The notes below the pieces were generated by a model. That model was not told the DNA's origin, made no database searches, and saw nothing but the letters and a program-made list of their open reading frames with translations. A stretch of 64,000 nt of DNA from Mucor racemosus. Its lineage: Eukaryota > Mucoromycota > Mucoromycetes > Mucorales > Mucoraceae. Positions 34,329 to 44,958 of this stretch are shown in pieces. Every line of letters starts with the position of its first letter. Position 1 is the stretch's first letter. The position numbers and the translations under genes are program-made. Location: assembly GCA_027405735.1 (NCBI GenBank), contig JAPEHQ010000016.1, forward strand, positions 434,001-498,000, in the 5' to 3' direction.

Positions 34329-34548
34329 TGTTATGTCAATACTCATCCTATGTCTCACATCCAAGGTCACAGTCTATAATTAGTGTTACAGTAAATCAAT
34401 GTGGATCATTGACTTACATCATATTCTTAGATAGTAAAACCCTAGTAATAGTTATAATTAATGTATATAAATACATCCAAAGGATGTATTGTTAATAAAA
34501 GTGTAATATTCTGGCAAGATTATTTATATAGACTCTTTTGACATTTCA
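34329..34548 (+). repeat. 3' LTR of the gypsy element (220 bp)
   Basis: Same sequence and length as the 5' LTR. Followed directly by the CACTG duplication at 34549-34553. Confidence 0.92.
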
Positions 34549-34647
34549 CACTGCACAAGAAATACGTCCAACAATACAATAGTAAATAATGATATTTGAT
34601 CCTAAAATGCGGTTAAATGAAAATATCAGTCTCTAATATAACGACTG

Positions 34648-35176
34648 TGTCGTATATTTTCAGGATTGATAAATAGTACTTAAAAAAGAATACAATTATA
34701 AAAGAATGAGTAATTAATCAGCTCTTCAACTGTATAATAAAAACAAGATATCGTTTATTTAGATGTAAAAGTATGGCCTTTTATATTGATTTGACATTGA
34801 GATCCTGAGATGTAATTTAAGGCACTATTGAACCATTGGATCTGTTTGATAGTAATCTATGGATTGAAATGGATCAATCATAATTTAATCGTTCTTGCAG
34901 AGCTTGTGAGTTGTCTTGTTTCAATGCTGCGCTAAATATGCTTGGATGTTGATTTGATAACTACTTGATTGATTAACTGCTGGAATGAAATAATGTGGTG
35001 TCATAATTGAGGTCAAAGCGTTCTTGGTAATTACTGGATTAAACTTGGTACGCTAGGAGTTTCTTATATCCGATATCAAGACTTGCACTTCAATACATGT
35101 CGTAGTCAATAGATTGTAAGATGTATTGATACTGTAGAAGGTGATAATGTATAATACTAGTAGGTGGAATACAACA
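34648..35176 (-). mobile_element. Solo LTR, 529 bp, copy 1 (reverse orientation)
   Basis: On the minus strand it runs TGTTGTATTCCACCTACTAG ... AAAATATACGACA. It is flanked by the 5-bp duplication GACTG (34643-34647 and 35177-35181). The uninterrupted target is visible at about 53986 and 56116 (GGCAGTCGTTATATTAG). It differs from the 220-bp gypsy LTR and matches 54501-55029 in full. Confidence 0.85.
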
Positions 35177-35264
35177 GACTGCTACCTATGTTAAAAACAT
35201 TAGTCTCTTATGTTAGAATGCGTATTCAGATACAAGAAACGAATACTAGCTTGATAGTCTGATG

Positions 35265-35627
35265 TAGGAATGGGCTTCGATTCGAGTTTGAATCGAGTTT
35301 TAACGGAAACGGCCATTCGATTCGAGTTGGAAAACGGCCCGTTCTTTTGTAACCCAGATAAAAAACGGGGTGGGAGCAAGTATTGGTTTGCCTTAAGGAG
35401 GCTGTTAATAGCAACCTTGTCAAGTTAATATGGGATTATGAATCGATAATAGCATATTTGACAGTTTCACAACTTGAAGTATTTTTTCAATCCTGTTTTC
35501 GAGCTTAGCTAACAAAAAAAGAAAAGAAGAAACTCGAATACCCTCATTCGAGTTTGCATAAAAAACGGCCCGTTAAAGCAGTCAAACTCGGTTAACCGTA
35601 ATACGATGCGTTGTTTGTGAAATCCTA
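35265..35627. mobile_element. hAT-like non-autonomous element, 363 bp
   Basis: Starts TAGGAATGGG and ends GAAATCCTA. It is flanked by the 8-bp direct repeat GTCTGATG (35257-35264 and 35628-35635). Eight-base duplications and TAGG-type ends are typical of hAT elements. The empty site (a single ATCAGAC on the plus strand) is seen near 56037-56043. Subterminal regions share inverted ACTCGA and ACGGCC-type motifs. No coding capacity. Confidence 0.65.
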
Positions 35628-36033
35628 GTCTGATGTGCCTTATCAAACGGTGAATATATCCTTGGAACATGAAAACAAAAAGAAAGAAACAGCACACGTA
35701 TAAAAGGATTATTTTCAAGGCTTCACATTATTTAGCGCAATTAAAACCCTGCTAAATTGCTCATTTGGATCAATGTAAAAGCAGCATTACAGCGCCTGAA
35801 CTATAAACTAAGCAAAATAGGCAATATCTGTTACTATAATAGAAACATAAAATTTTATACTACGTAGAAAAACCGTCTGTCATATTATAGATTCATTAAA
35901 AAATTGCAAAAACGGGCCCGTAGAGCGACACTGTAATTGAGCATAGCAAGATTGAACGGCTAATAAGTCTCTTATACTATGGTATATATCTAAGTTTTAA
36001 ATACAGAAGCGGTTTTTTTTAAAAAATTTTCTT

Positions 36034-37516
36034 ATAGTTAACTACGTACGGTCTGAAAATTCAGACTTTGTAGCGGACATTTTCGGGGCTCATTTTACCC
36101 TTACCAACACTCATGATTTTCATCAAAAAACAGAAAAATCCAATTTTGATACCAAAAGCAACGTTTAAATATACTACATTGTGAGAGAAAATTGTAGCCA
36201 TGACTAATACACATTTTATAAAAGCTTAATATTAAATGTTAAGTAATAAAACTTAGCATTTTTGGCCCAAAAACGGTTTTTTGATTAAAGGATTTTCATG
36301 TGATGTTTTGCAATAGAAAAGTTTATTATTTTTTATTAAGCAAATAGAGCGCTAAATTCTGTATATGTGTATACTTTTTGTTTTTATAATTGGTAGTATA
36401 ATTAACTCTAAATTTGCAAAGTCAGAAAAAAAATTAAAAAATGTCAAAATTGATGATCTGGACAAGAATAATTTTTGAAATTAATATCCCGCTTATAAGC
36501 CTTATAAATCTTAAAAATAAGAGATTTTACAATATTTGAGAACTTTTTCAAGAACTAATGATGCTGTACCCACTTAATTCAAGCTTATCACTGTAAATAT
36601 TTATACATGTTAATATTGTGTGATAGTTTATTTGATGGTAATATAGTCTTACTTGATAATTAATGCGCTAGAGGTGATTTGCATTGAGTTTTAGTCTTAC
36701 TCCTCCAACATCATTCATAAACATAAACATGGCCATCGCTGGGACCTATTGCCACCTTTTTACCACCCTCTTTGTCCCAAACCAATTTATTCGATGCTTT
36801 ACCAGAACAAACTTACTTTTGACCTATAAAAGTTGATTTATTAGTATAATCAATTATTAATAACAAGCTAATAGGTAATAATTATGGTGTACCTTCGAGA
36901 GTTGGCAGTGGTATACAAGACAACATCTTGTTTTCCTCTTCTTAGCTGCTGACCACTAAATAGAAACAAATACTTTATAGAAACTAAACAGACTAACATA
37001 AGTTTATTCATTCATTCATCAAATCAAGTAAATACTATTATACATACTTTTATAATCACCAATTTTTCTGCAGGTAGATATCGACTTTAGACCAAAAAAG
37101 CATTCATTATAACGTAGATAATGGAACAAAATGATTAAGTCCTGGACGCTTTTTTTGTTCGAGAAAGATATTATAACGTGCCCTAATATTAACAGTTACT
37201 AATTTATTTCCAAATAAACAATAGGAAAAACATGTACTTGTACCTGCTACTTAATTCCAGTTTATAAAAAAAAAAAATTGGTCTTTTTGTTGTAGTTTAA
37301 ACGTAAATAAAAGAGCTGAGGAAAGAGTAGGGAAGAAAAAAGATTTTGTGTGTTACAAACAGAAATTTACAAAGGCATAAATACTTTTAGTGTTATCAAA
37401 CAGGTTGTTGTCGTTGTTTCCATTTGGTCCCCGAAAGAAGAACATGGGCAGAACTCTTTCAAACCCCAAATTTCAAATTGATATATCTCGACAATAAAGC
37501 AATTCTGTTGAATCAG
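36034..37516 (-). repeat. Repeat R1, copy 2 (inverted)
   Basis: Reverse complement of copy 1 from the CTATAGTTAACTACG end to the GATTCAACAGAATTGC end. Almost the same sequence, including the poly-T tract and the dynein-like exon. It is not bounded by the CACTACGGCC ends, and on its left (35180-36033) it continues into sequence shared with 55680-56110. Confidence 0.75.
36701..36812 (-). pseudogene. Dynein intermediate chain-like exon fragment, copy 2 (frameshifted)
   Basis: Same exon as copy 1 on the minus strand, but a 4-base insertion after HVYVY (TATGAATGATGTT) breaks the frame before the splice-like GTAAGA. This confirms that it is not under coding constraint. Confidence 0.5.
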
Positions 37517-37849
37517 TGTAAATGTAATAAGTTGAAGCCAACTGGCAGATATATATGCCTTTCTATCAATATTAAACAGTGACACAGTTAAATAGAGTGT
37601 AATATGTATATGAACAATTCAAGGTTTCAGTCGAACTGTAATTGAAATAGTAAAATTCATGCAGATCCCAAATAATGCTACGATACATTTATCTCATGGG
37701 AATATTTTTATTGGAAACAATGATTTATTCTCACAAGTTTTATTAGTGGATTTGAGACATATTTATATAAAAAAAGCCCCGTAAAAGTTCATACCATTTA
37801 ATTACTTTTTTATTCTTATTTAATTAATAAAAATATATATAAAAACGAA
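37517..37849. other. Repeat edge and promoter of the small acidic protein
   Basis: A TATATAA at 37764-37770 lies about 85 bp upstream of the ATG at 37850. No other signal recognised. Confidence 0.35.
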
Positions 37850-38167
37850 ATGAGCCAACGCAATAATAAATATCATGTAACAATTGAAGATTGTCCCGAT
37901 GAAGACGACATTCAACAATCCAATCAAAGATCTTCAGGAATTGACGACATTGATATTAGTCATATTAATAATAGCCAAGAAGATAGTATGGATATTGATT
38001 CCAATTCATCATCGAGAGGAAGTAAAAGACAAGCTTGGGATGAAGTTGATGCATTAGAGGAACAAGCAAGAAATGAAAAGATGCAAAATCAATCGACTGC
38101 AATGGCTAATGCTAACCAAACTGCTCATATTATTCAAGAAGCAACTCAACAGTCTTCTGGATTCTAA
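37850..38167 (+). CDS. Small acidic Ser/Asn-rich protein, unknown
   Basis: Intronless frame of 105 aa with a good start context (ACGAAATGAG) and an upstream TATA-like TATATAA. The first 60 residues are acidic and Ser/Asp/Asn-rich (IEDCPDEDDI, DSMDIDSNSSS); then RGSKRQAWDEVDALEEQARNE begins a short helix predicted to be amphipathic, ending in a Gln/Thr/Ala-rich tail. No membrane segment or signal peptide. I do not recognise the family. It borders the transposon nest and faces the coiled-coil gene tail to tail (72 bp between stops). Confidence 0.5.
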   Translation: MSQRNNKYHVTIEDCPDEDDIQQSNQRSSGIDDIDISHINNSQEDSMDIDSNSSSRGSKRQAWDEVDALEEQARNEKMQNQSTAMANANQTAHIIQEATQQSSGF

Positions 38168-38239
38168 TAGTGTATTTTTTTATTTAAATTAAAAATTTAA
38201 TAAATAAATAATCCATGATTATTGACATATATATTATTG

Positions 38240-39337
38240 TTAATGCTGTTGTTGCTGTTGTGTATCGTTATTACTACGTGTATTTATACGTCTTCTACTA
38301 CCATTTGATCGCCGATGATGTTGACCTATGGAGTATACATTTAAACAATATGCATTAAATTAATGAACTAAAGTAAGATATAAACCTGTCATTATCACAC
38401 GTCCGCCTATTGCTTGTGCTTGAAACAAAAGTGCATTTTGAGCTTGTTCGAGCATCATTTCTGTCATCCTTTTTAAACGATTAAATTGCTCGTCGTTTTC
38501 CCAATCATCTTCATCCTCTGCTCGTTGTATAATATCCTCTCTCTGCTGTTGCTCTTGCTTTTCAAAGCTGAAATGTTATGATTAGTTTTTCAATTGATAG
38601 AATACGTATATATTTCATTTACTCTGGACAAGTCATCATTTGTTTCTTAAACGAAGCAACCTGCTTTGCTTGATGACGAACCGTTATTTCAAGCATTTCA
38701 TTTATTGTTAGCAAGGACTTGTTTGATATCTCTAAATCTGCGATCTTAAAAGTTATAGTAACTTTAATTCCGAGTTTCAAAAATATCCGAAATTGCAATT
38801 TACCTTTCGATTTATTCGAGCTTCAGGCAAATTGTCATCAGTGGTTTTATCGAGCTCTTTTATTATTTCTTCTTCTTCTTCTTCTTCTCCCTCCTCCTGC
38901 TCCTCGTCTTGCTCTTCGTCGTTACTATCATAATCGTCGCCTTCACTTTCTTCTTGATCTTGGTCGCTTAATGCTGATAAATCTTCTGCTTCTTTTTTGT
39001 TTATTTTTAGTTTGTCCATGGCCAAATGTCGATTTGTAAAAATACTCGATGTTGCTTGGGGTTTTTGTGAGATTTGAGATCTATTTACAATTTTTAATTG
39101 ATGCTTTCCTGGCCTATACAACTCAATGACAGGTTTTTTTAATGGCTGAACATGAAAAGCAGATTGCTGAATACTTTGTTTTGGATCATATAAGCTAAAT
39201 GTTGATGTTTTTCCATAAATTTGTGATCGAGTGATTTTGGAGGGTTTTGAAATGAATTGAGGGTAATTATTTTTGTTGGTATTTTGATTTGATGGCCTAA
39301 TGATATTGGTTGCTTTTGGAGCTGATAATTCTTTCAT
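38240..39337 (-). CDS. Acidic coiled-coil protein, unknown function
   Basis: Minus-strand exons 38804..39337, 38623..38744, 38386..38567 and 38240..38325 join in phase to 307 aa. The N-terminal 110 residues are basic, Lys/Gln/Ser-rich and probably disordered. Then comes an acidic run (about 120-160, DQDQEESEGDD and a long Glu stretch), and a predicted coiled coil IADLEISNKSLLTINEMLEITVRHQAKQ. The next segment, DWENDEQFNRLKRMTEMMLEQAQNALLFQAQA, is also helical. The tail is Arg-rich and ends in poly-Gln-His. The SLLTIN..LE motif recurs in fungal coiled-coil proteins of unknown role, so homologues are likely, but I cannot name one. Composition suggests a nuclear or cytoskeletal scaffold. Confidence 0.65.
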
Positions 39338-39540
39338 AATAATGCAATACTTTACAACAAGAAAAGGTGGTGTAAGGAATTATATTAAAAATTTGGCAGT
39401 TATGTAGCTTTGGTATTGATACCACGTGATGATAGCAAAGCTATGATTGTAATGGGTGTGTGTGTACGTATGATTTGTTTTCGGGAAGAAGTCAGGGCAT
39501 TTCTTGATGAATTTGATGATATTTATTTATTTGTTATTGT

Positions 39541-39577
<37 letters not shown>

Positions 39578-39661
39578 GAATAAAATAATGCATTGCAAAA
39601 AAAAGTCTTTTTCTTTTTTTTTTCCTCCTTTATTTTTACCTTTTTAACATATTAAATTAGA
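39338..39661. other. Divergent promoter region with poly-A tract
   Basis: Lies between two divergent genes. Contains an A homopolymer of about 32 bases at 39544-39575 and a pyrimidine-rich leader before the next ATG. Confidence 0.4.
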
Positions 39662-40540
39662 ATGGATGTTTATGATACCACTGCTCATTCAGTTACTGAT
39701 GATGGGATCTCTAATTGTGAAGAAATTATAACGCGTAAGGGGGGGGGGCAATCATCATGAATCTGATAAAGGTTTCTTAAAACATCTAAATAGGGATTGT
39801 AACAGACTTATTTTCTTACGATGATATAAAAAGAAGACGTATTTTCGATCATTATTATTTTCCTCATGCTACATTTACATCACCTATATTAAGAACTGAA
39901 GGCGTACATAATATTAAACAGTGAGTAATGTTCAATCTTATTATCAATTCATTTTTTTTTTTAATATTTTATATACAACAAGCGTACTATTAGTATGGAA
40001 AACTTTAAATAAAGAACAACCCCAAATAAATAATATATGCTTCAATGGAAAAACATGTGTTGTATTTTTAACACAAATACTTTGTCCTAGAATGTTTCCC
40101 TGGATCAAAATAGCTTTACCAGTTACTGTTGTATTGGAATTTAAAGAAACAGATAAAGATAGTGGATTATTAAAAATCGATACACATTCAGAACATTGGA
40201 CAATAGAGGGTAAAAAATATAGTTTCTTTTTTTTTTTTACGCCCAATCTTTTGTTAATTATAAACTTTTAGGCATATTAAAAGCAATTCCATTTGTATCA
40301 TTTTGGTATGATCATGTCGTACGTGCTATGATTGGCAAATTACTATCTGCAACTGGAGAAGCAGTGTATACAGCGACAGAAACGGCAAGTTTACTTGTAC
40401 AAAGAAGTAAAGAAATTGAAGAAGCAAAACGTAAATTAGAATCTGGTGGATATGTAGTCGTTGATGAACACGACAAAAAACAAGAACAAGTAATGATGTT
40501 GAGGATCAAAAACTCTTCATTTTCATCGGCTGCCTCTTGA
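39662..40540 (+). CDS. SigF-like NTF2-like domain protein
   Basis: Exons 39662..39734, 39794..39920, 39983..40209 and 40272..40540 give 231 aa. The core reads IVTDLFSYDDIKRRRIFDHYYFPHATFTSPI, NIKHVLLVWKTLN, INNICFNGKTCVVFLTQ, PRMFPWIKIALPVTVVLEFKE and HSEHWTIEGILKAIPF, the strand-helix order and motif pattern of the fungal SigF-like NTF2-like family. The C-terminal extension has a helix (ATETASLLVQRSKEIEEAKRKLESGG) that may contact membrane. Family members have no defined enzymatic role. Intron 1 has a GTAAGG donor followed by a run of ten or so G, an unusual feature. Confidence 0.65.
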
Positions 40541-40950
40541 TCATATGGATGAATAAGAAGGTCATCACTTTATTTATGCCTTTGCTGAATTAACTATTAT
40601 TATTCCCAACACAATTTACATTTCATCCCCCTTTTTAAAAGAGTTTTTTCGCATAATTTAATCCAGTGAATTTGACAAAACAATATAGTATAATAAACTG
40701 TAGAATCTAAACTATACGCTGGTATTTTTTTTCGCTGAAAAAATTGCTTTAATAACTAGTTATTACAACCTTTTTTTTACTTGAGATCATCATATGCAAT
40801 TTCCAACTCAAGCAACAAATGCCTTTGCTGCATGAGTTGAGTTTACAGTGCCAGCAACAAAGTTTAGAATAACACGTGTCTTTTTATATTATATTCATTT
40901 TCTTGGTTTTTTTCTTTTTTCTCTTTCTTTCTCCTTATTTTACATATATA

Positions 40951-41786
40951 ATGAACGCAGAATAGTAAGATTAAAACCTAACTTTTTCTTGAAAGTTTTA
41001 TTCATGTTATTTTATAAATAGCGATTATCTTTTTAAATTACTTCTTATTGGTGATTCAGGTGTTGGCAAATCTTGTTTATTGCTTCGTTTTGCCGATGAT
41101 ACTTATACCGAAAGTTATATTTCAACTATTGGCGTAGATTTTGTAAGGAGAGTAAGATTAGAACAAGGAAAAAAAAGTATTAAATTTTATTTTTAGAAAA
41201 TTAGAACTATTGAATTAGAAGGAAAAACTGTTAAACTTCAAATTGTAAGTAGTATATTCATTAATACTACAGTCAAATATTGATATCATTATTACAGTGG
41301 GATACAGCAGGCCAAGAACGTTTCCGTACTATTACTTCATCCTATTATCGTGGAGCACATGGCATCATTGTTGTCTATGATGTAACTGATGCTGATAGTT
41401 TCAATAATGTCAAGCAATGGATGCAAGAAATTGATCGTTATGCTGCAGAAGGTGTTAATAAATTATTAGTCGGTAACAAGAGTGATTTAACTGACAAGAA
41501 AGTAGTTGAATATACAGAAGCTAAAGTGAGTTTAATCATGATTTAATCATTCATGTAAATTAATTTTTAAAAATAGGAATTTGCGGATTCAATCACTATA
41601 CCTTTCTTGGAGACATCTGCAAAGGATTCAACTAACGTTGAACAAGCATTTTTGACCATGGCCAAGCAAATTAAGGATAGAATGGGCGCAACTGTCCAAC
41701 AACAACAGCAACAATCTACTGTTAAAGTTGGTCCTGGTGCTTCACTTCAACCTGGACAAAGCAATAGTGGTGGTGGCTGTTGTTAA
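40951..41786 (+). CDS. YPT1: Rab GTPase YPT1/Rab1
   Basis: Exons 40951..40964, 41022..41142, 41197..41244, 41298..41525 and 41577..41786 give 206 aa. All GTPase motifs are present: GDSGVGKS (15-22), the switch I threonine in STIGVDF, WDTAGQE (62-68), NKSD (121-124) and ETSAK. The effector segment and N-terminus [18 protein letters not shown] with the C-terminal CC for double geranylgeranylation identify the Rab1/Ypt1 group, acting in ER-to-Golgi transport and autophagy. The 14-nt first exon ends within the Tyr codon, as in many fungal YPT1 genes. It is followed 152 bp later by the S2P gene in the same direction, with a T28 homopolymer between. Confidence 0.95.
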
Positions 41787-41938
41787 ATTACTATCGAGCA
41801 GTAGTTGGTATGTGACTCTATGCACTGTACTTCATTTTACCACAACACATCTCGCATACACCAAATATAAATCTTTCTTTTTTTTTTTTTTTTTTTTTTT
41901 TTTTTGTTCTATAAACATTTTTGTTAAACATATAAATC

Positions 41939-43772
41939 ATGGAATTGTTTTCAATCATTTGGCAGTTTTTACTATTATGGGGGTTTTTATATTTAATTGT
42001 TTTCACATTACAGATTATTAGTACTCGAAAAAAAGAGCCACCTCGACGTAGAAACAATTCTTTACTGCCAACTTTCTCTATTGTAGACAATGATAAAGAA
42101 CCACAAATGAGAGATCAATGGGAAATCAAACTATTCCAAGTTAAATACACAACCCAACGATTAAATAATTTGTTTGGTAATTTGACCAAGTTATCGCCAA
42201 CATTTTGGAATATTTGGTTTACCTGTGGTGTGATTGCAGCATCCATTTTAATCATTGTTGGAATGATTGTGATTTTATTTGCTGCTACCAAGATTTTATC
42301 AAGTGCCAAACAGATTTTTATACCTAGCAATAATAACAACCTTATGAAAAGAGGTTTAGAAGGAGTTGATGAAGATGATCAAGTATTTTTACCCATGGTA
42401 AAGAAAGAGCAAAACTAATTGATATAATTTCAAATTAATAATCCCCTTCTTACTATAGATACCCGGCGTTACATTGCCAATGTCACATATTGGTTATTAC
42501 CTTTTAGCTTTAACAGTATGTGGATTATTTCATGAAGCAGGCCATGCAATTGCATCCTATAGTCAAGGTGTACCAATCCAAAGTTCCGGCATGTTTGTCG
42601 CTTATTTATATCCTGGTGCCTTTGTTAATATCCCAGATCAACAATTACAAAACTTGAATCCGTTCAAACAACTACGAATTATCTGTGCTGGTGTTTGGCA
42701 TAACCTTGTATTATATGCGTTTTCTTACATATCATTAGCAGGGGGGCTAAAGATATTATTATTGATTTTGGGCTGGCAATCCTTGGAAGGATATGGTGGT
42801 GTAAGCGTTGTACATATTCGAGCAAATTCGCCTTTAGCACCTCATTTACCCCCTTCTACAATTATATACCAATTGGATGATTTTCCTCTTGTCAATAACA
42901 TTGAGGATTGGAATAGTCATTTATTTCAGGAAAACGGAAGAAATACAGTGAATCAAGGTTTTTGTACAGCTAAACCTGCACAAGATTACGGAACGAGTTG
43001 CTGTAACATCAATGATGCATATCCATTCGGACAGTCGGATAATGCTTCCATCTCTTGCTTTAATCCATTCCCAAGCACTGGTAAAAAGACCGATCATGTA
43101 TGTTTACCAACAATTCCGGTAATAGCTTCTACAAATCCCGAGCGATGTTATACATCTTCTGATTGCTCTTCGTCTTCTGGTATGGATATGAGCTGTGTAA
43201 CACCATACACACCTTCTGTTACAGGACAAGTTGTACGAATTTATGCTCAATTCCCAAGCTGGATCAAGACCGAGAATGAAAATAATGAAAAAGTATTTGT
43301 ATTCGAAGGTGAATTGGTCGATATTTGGGAGAGTGGCAAGTATTTATATATATAAGCTGTCGTTCTTGCATTAACATTTTCTTATAGTTAAAGTGAGTTT
43401 ATTGACCCCGAGATTTTGGATATTACCATCGGCTTTACCGCATATTCTAGAATTAACATTAAGGTGAATATGAATTGCTAATGCAAGCGACAATTATTGA
43501 AATTTTATTATAGATATATTTCATCATTTACTCTGGCCTTGGCAATGTTAAACATATTGCCTGCTTTTAAATTGGATGGTGAATTTGCATTAGAGCAATT
43601 TTTAACGCTATTTTTACAACCGCAAGATGCTACACAAGTTACTACAAGATCCAATGAAACATATCGGTTTAGTCGAAGAATCCATGACATTATTGTTAGA
43701 ATAACTTCAATTGTAGTAGGATTTGTTATTGTTGGTAGCATTATAGTAGGGCTTCTTTCATCCAAATTGTAA
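41939..43772 (+). CDS. Membrane-bound site-2 protease (S2P/MBTPS2 family, M50)
   Basis: Exons 41939..42397, 42459..43335, 43388..43463 and 43514..43772 give 556 aa. The first exon encodes two hydrophobic segments with a basic loop. Exon 2 starts IPGVTLPMSHIGYYLLALTVCGLFHEAGH, with the zinc motif HExxH at residues 178-182. Then follow YPGAFVNIPDQQLQ, KQLRIICAGVWHNLVLY and a luminal Cys-rich domain (CCNINDAYPFG, CFNP, DHVCLP, CYTSSDC). The last exon has the second metal motif NILPAFKLDGE (Asp near 492). S2P cleaves membrane-anchored transcription factors such as SREBP and ATF6 in the Golgi. Intron 2 uses a GC donor (GTG|GCAAGT); the nearby GT would create a stop. Human MBTPS2 has the same order of motifs. 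Confidence 0.9.
43336..43387 (+). other. GC-AG intron 2 of the S2P gene
   Basis: Donor G|GCAAGTATT and acceptor TTATAG give VKVSLLTPRFW in frame, matching the family. The GT four bases on gives an immediate TAA. The intron is 52 nt. Confidence 0.6.
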
Positions 43773-43994
43773 AAACTATACTACTTCAAGTAACACAGAA
43801 TCATATATAGTACAATACAGCGCATTGAACAACCGTCCACCGTCACCATCTAAAACTGCAAATGAGGATCGTACATGTGTTGGGTCCTTAAATCTATATA
43901 AAATCCACATACACTACTATTTATATATTATATACACCCTCAATAACTTGTACTTTTTGCTCTCTTTTTTCATTAATATAGACTTTGTAATAAA

Positions 43995-44958
43995 ATGATG
44001 AATATTTTTCGTCTTAGTGCAGATTTAACACATTTAGCGTCCATCTTTATTTTGCTTGCCAAGATAAGACAAAGTCGTTCATGTGTTGGTAAGAAAAAGT
44101 TGATTATTTCTCGAGAAATTTTAGAATTAAAATGTTGCATACATGTCTATAGGTATTTCTCTTAAAACTCAAATATTATTTTGTGTTGTCTTTTTGACGC
44201 GATACATTGATGTGGTTTATAAATTTCATTCTGTTTACAATACTTGCATGAAGCTTTTCTTCATCGCCTCGTCGTTTTATGTGTTGTTTTTGATGATGAA
44301 GAAGTTTAAGGCCACTTATGACCCTAATCTCGATACTTTCCGTAACGAATATTTACTTGTGTTTGCTGCCATCTTATCTCTTGTTCTTTGTTACGAATAC
44401 ACTCCTGTGGAGGTAAATAGACATCTGTGTTCATTCTTTTTCTCCCTTATTAAATTGTCTTTTATTAGATTCTTTGGTCATTCTCTATTTGGTTAGAATC
44501 AGTTGCTATTTTACCACAATTGTTCATGTTGCAACGTACTGGTGAAGCAGAAACCATAACAACACATTATATCTTTGCTTTAGGTGCCTACCGTACTCTT
44601 TACTTGTTCAACTGGATTTATCGTTATTATTTTGAAGAGAAATATACTGTGGATTGGATCGCTTCTATTGCTGGATTATTACAAACAGCTTTGTATAGTG
44701 ATTTCTTTTATATTTATTACGTCAAGTAAGTATACAATCTACAATCGAATCTCGGTTTAGCATGAATTAAGCTGATATTTTTATTCAAATTAGGGTGGTT
44801 AAGGGAAAGAAGTTTGAATTACCAAAGTAAGTTTTTAATTTCGCGTTTTGATTTTATCGAAATGAAGAGGAGGAAGGGGAGACGGGAAGAAGGCTACAAG
44901 GCATATACTGTATATTTTTGATAACTTATTTGTATTTATCTTGTATAGGGTTGCTTAA
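43995..44958 (+). CDS. ERD2: ER lumen protein retaining receptor (KDEL/HDEL receptor)
   Basis: Exons 43995..44088, 44153..44412, 44469..44725, 44794..44826 and 44949..44958 give 217 aa, near the 212 of human KDEL receptors. It reads [44 protein letters not shown], and the conserved [23 protein letters not shown] rebuilt across intron 2, [18 protein letters not shown], and KGKKFELPK near the end. Seven hydrophobic segments are expected. It retrieves HDEL/KDEL proteins from the Golgi. The last exon encodes only two residues plus stop; its acceptor TATAG is at 44944-44948. The second ATG three bases on is an alternative start. Confidence 0.95.

Larger units (their letters stand above)
28568..34548 (+). 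mobile_element. Ty3/gypsy chromovirus LTR retrotransposon, apparently intact
   Basis: 5981 bp bounded by two 220-bp LTRs (28568..28787 and 34329..34548) that start TGTTATGTCAATACTC, end GACATTTCA, and are identical wherever I compared them. The 5-bp target duplication CACTG lies at 28563-28567 and 34549-34553. One long reading frame fills the interior. A G-rich tract (GTGTGGGGTGG) just before the 3' LTR is the likely polypurine tract. The primer binding site directly after the 5' LTR does not begin with TGG, so ordinary tRNA priming is not evident. The element sits in the end of repeat M. Confidence 0.93.

Noticed and set aside
28568..34548. Idea that the 529-bp solo LTRs belong to this gypsy element
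   Set aside because: Different length (220 versus 529 bp) and different sequence throughout, apart from TG...CA ends.
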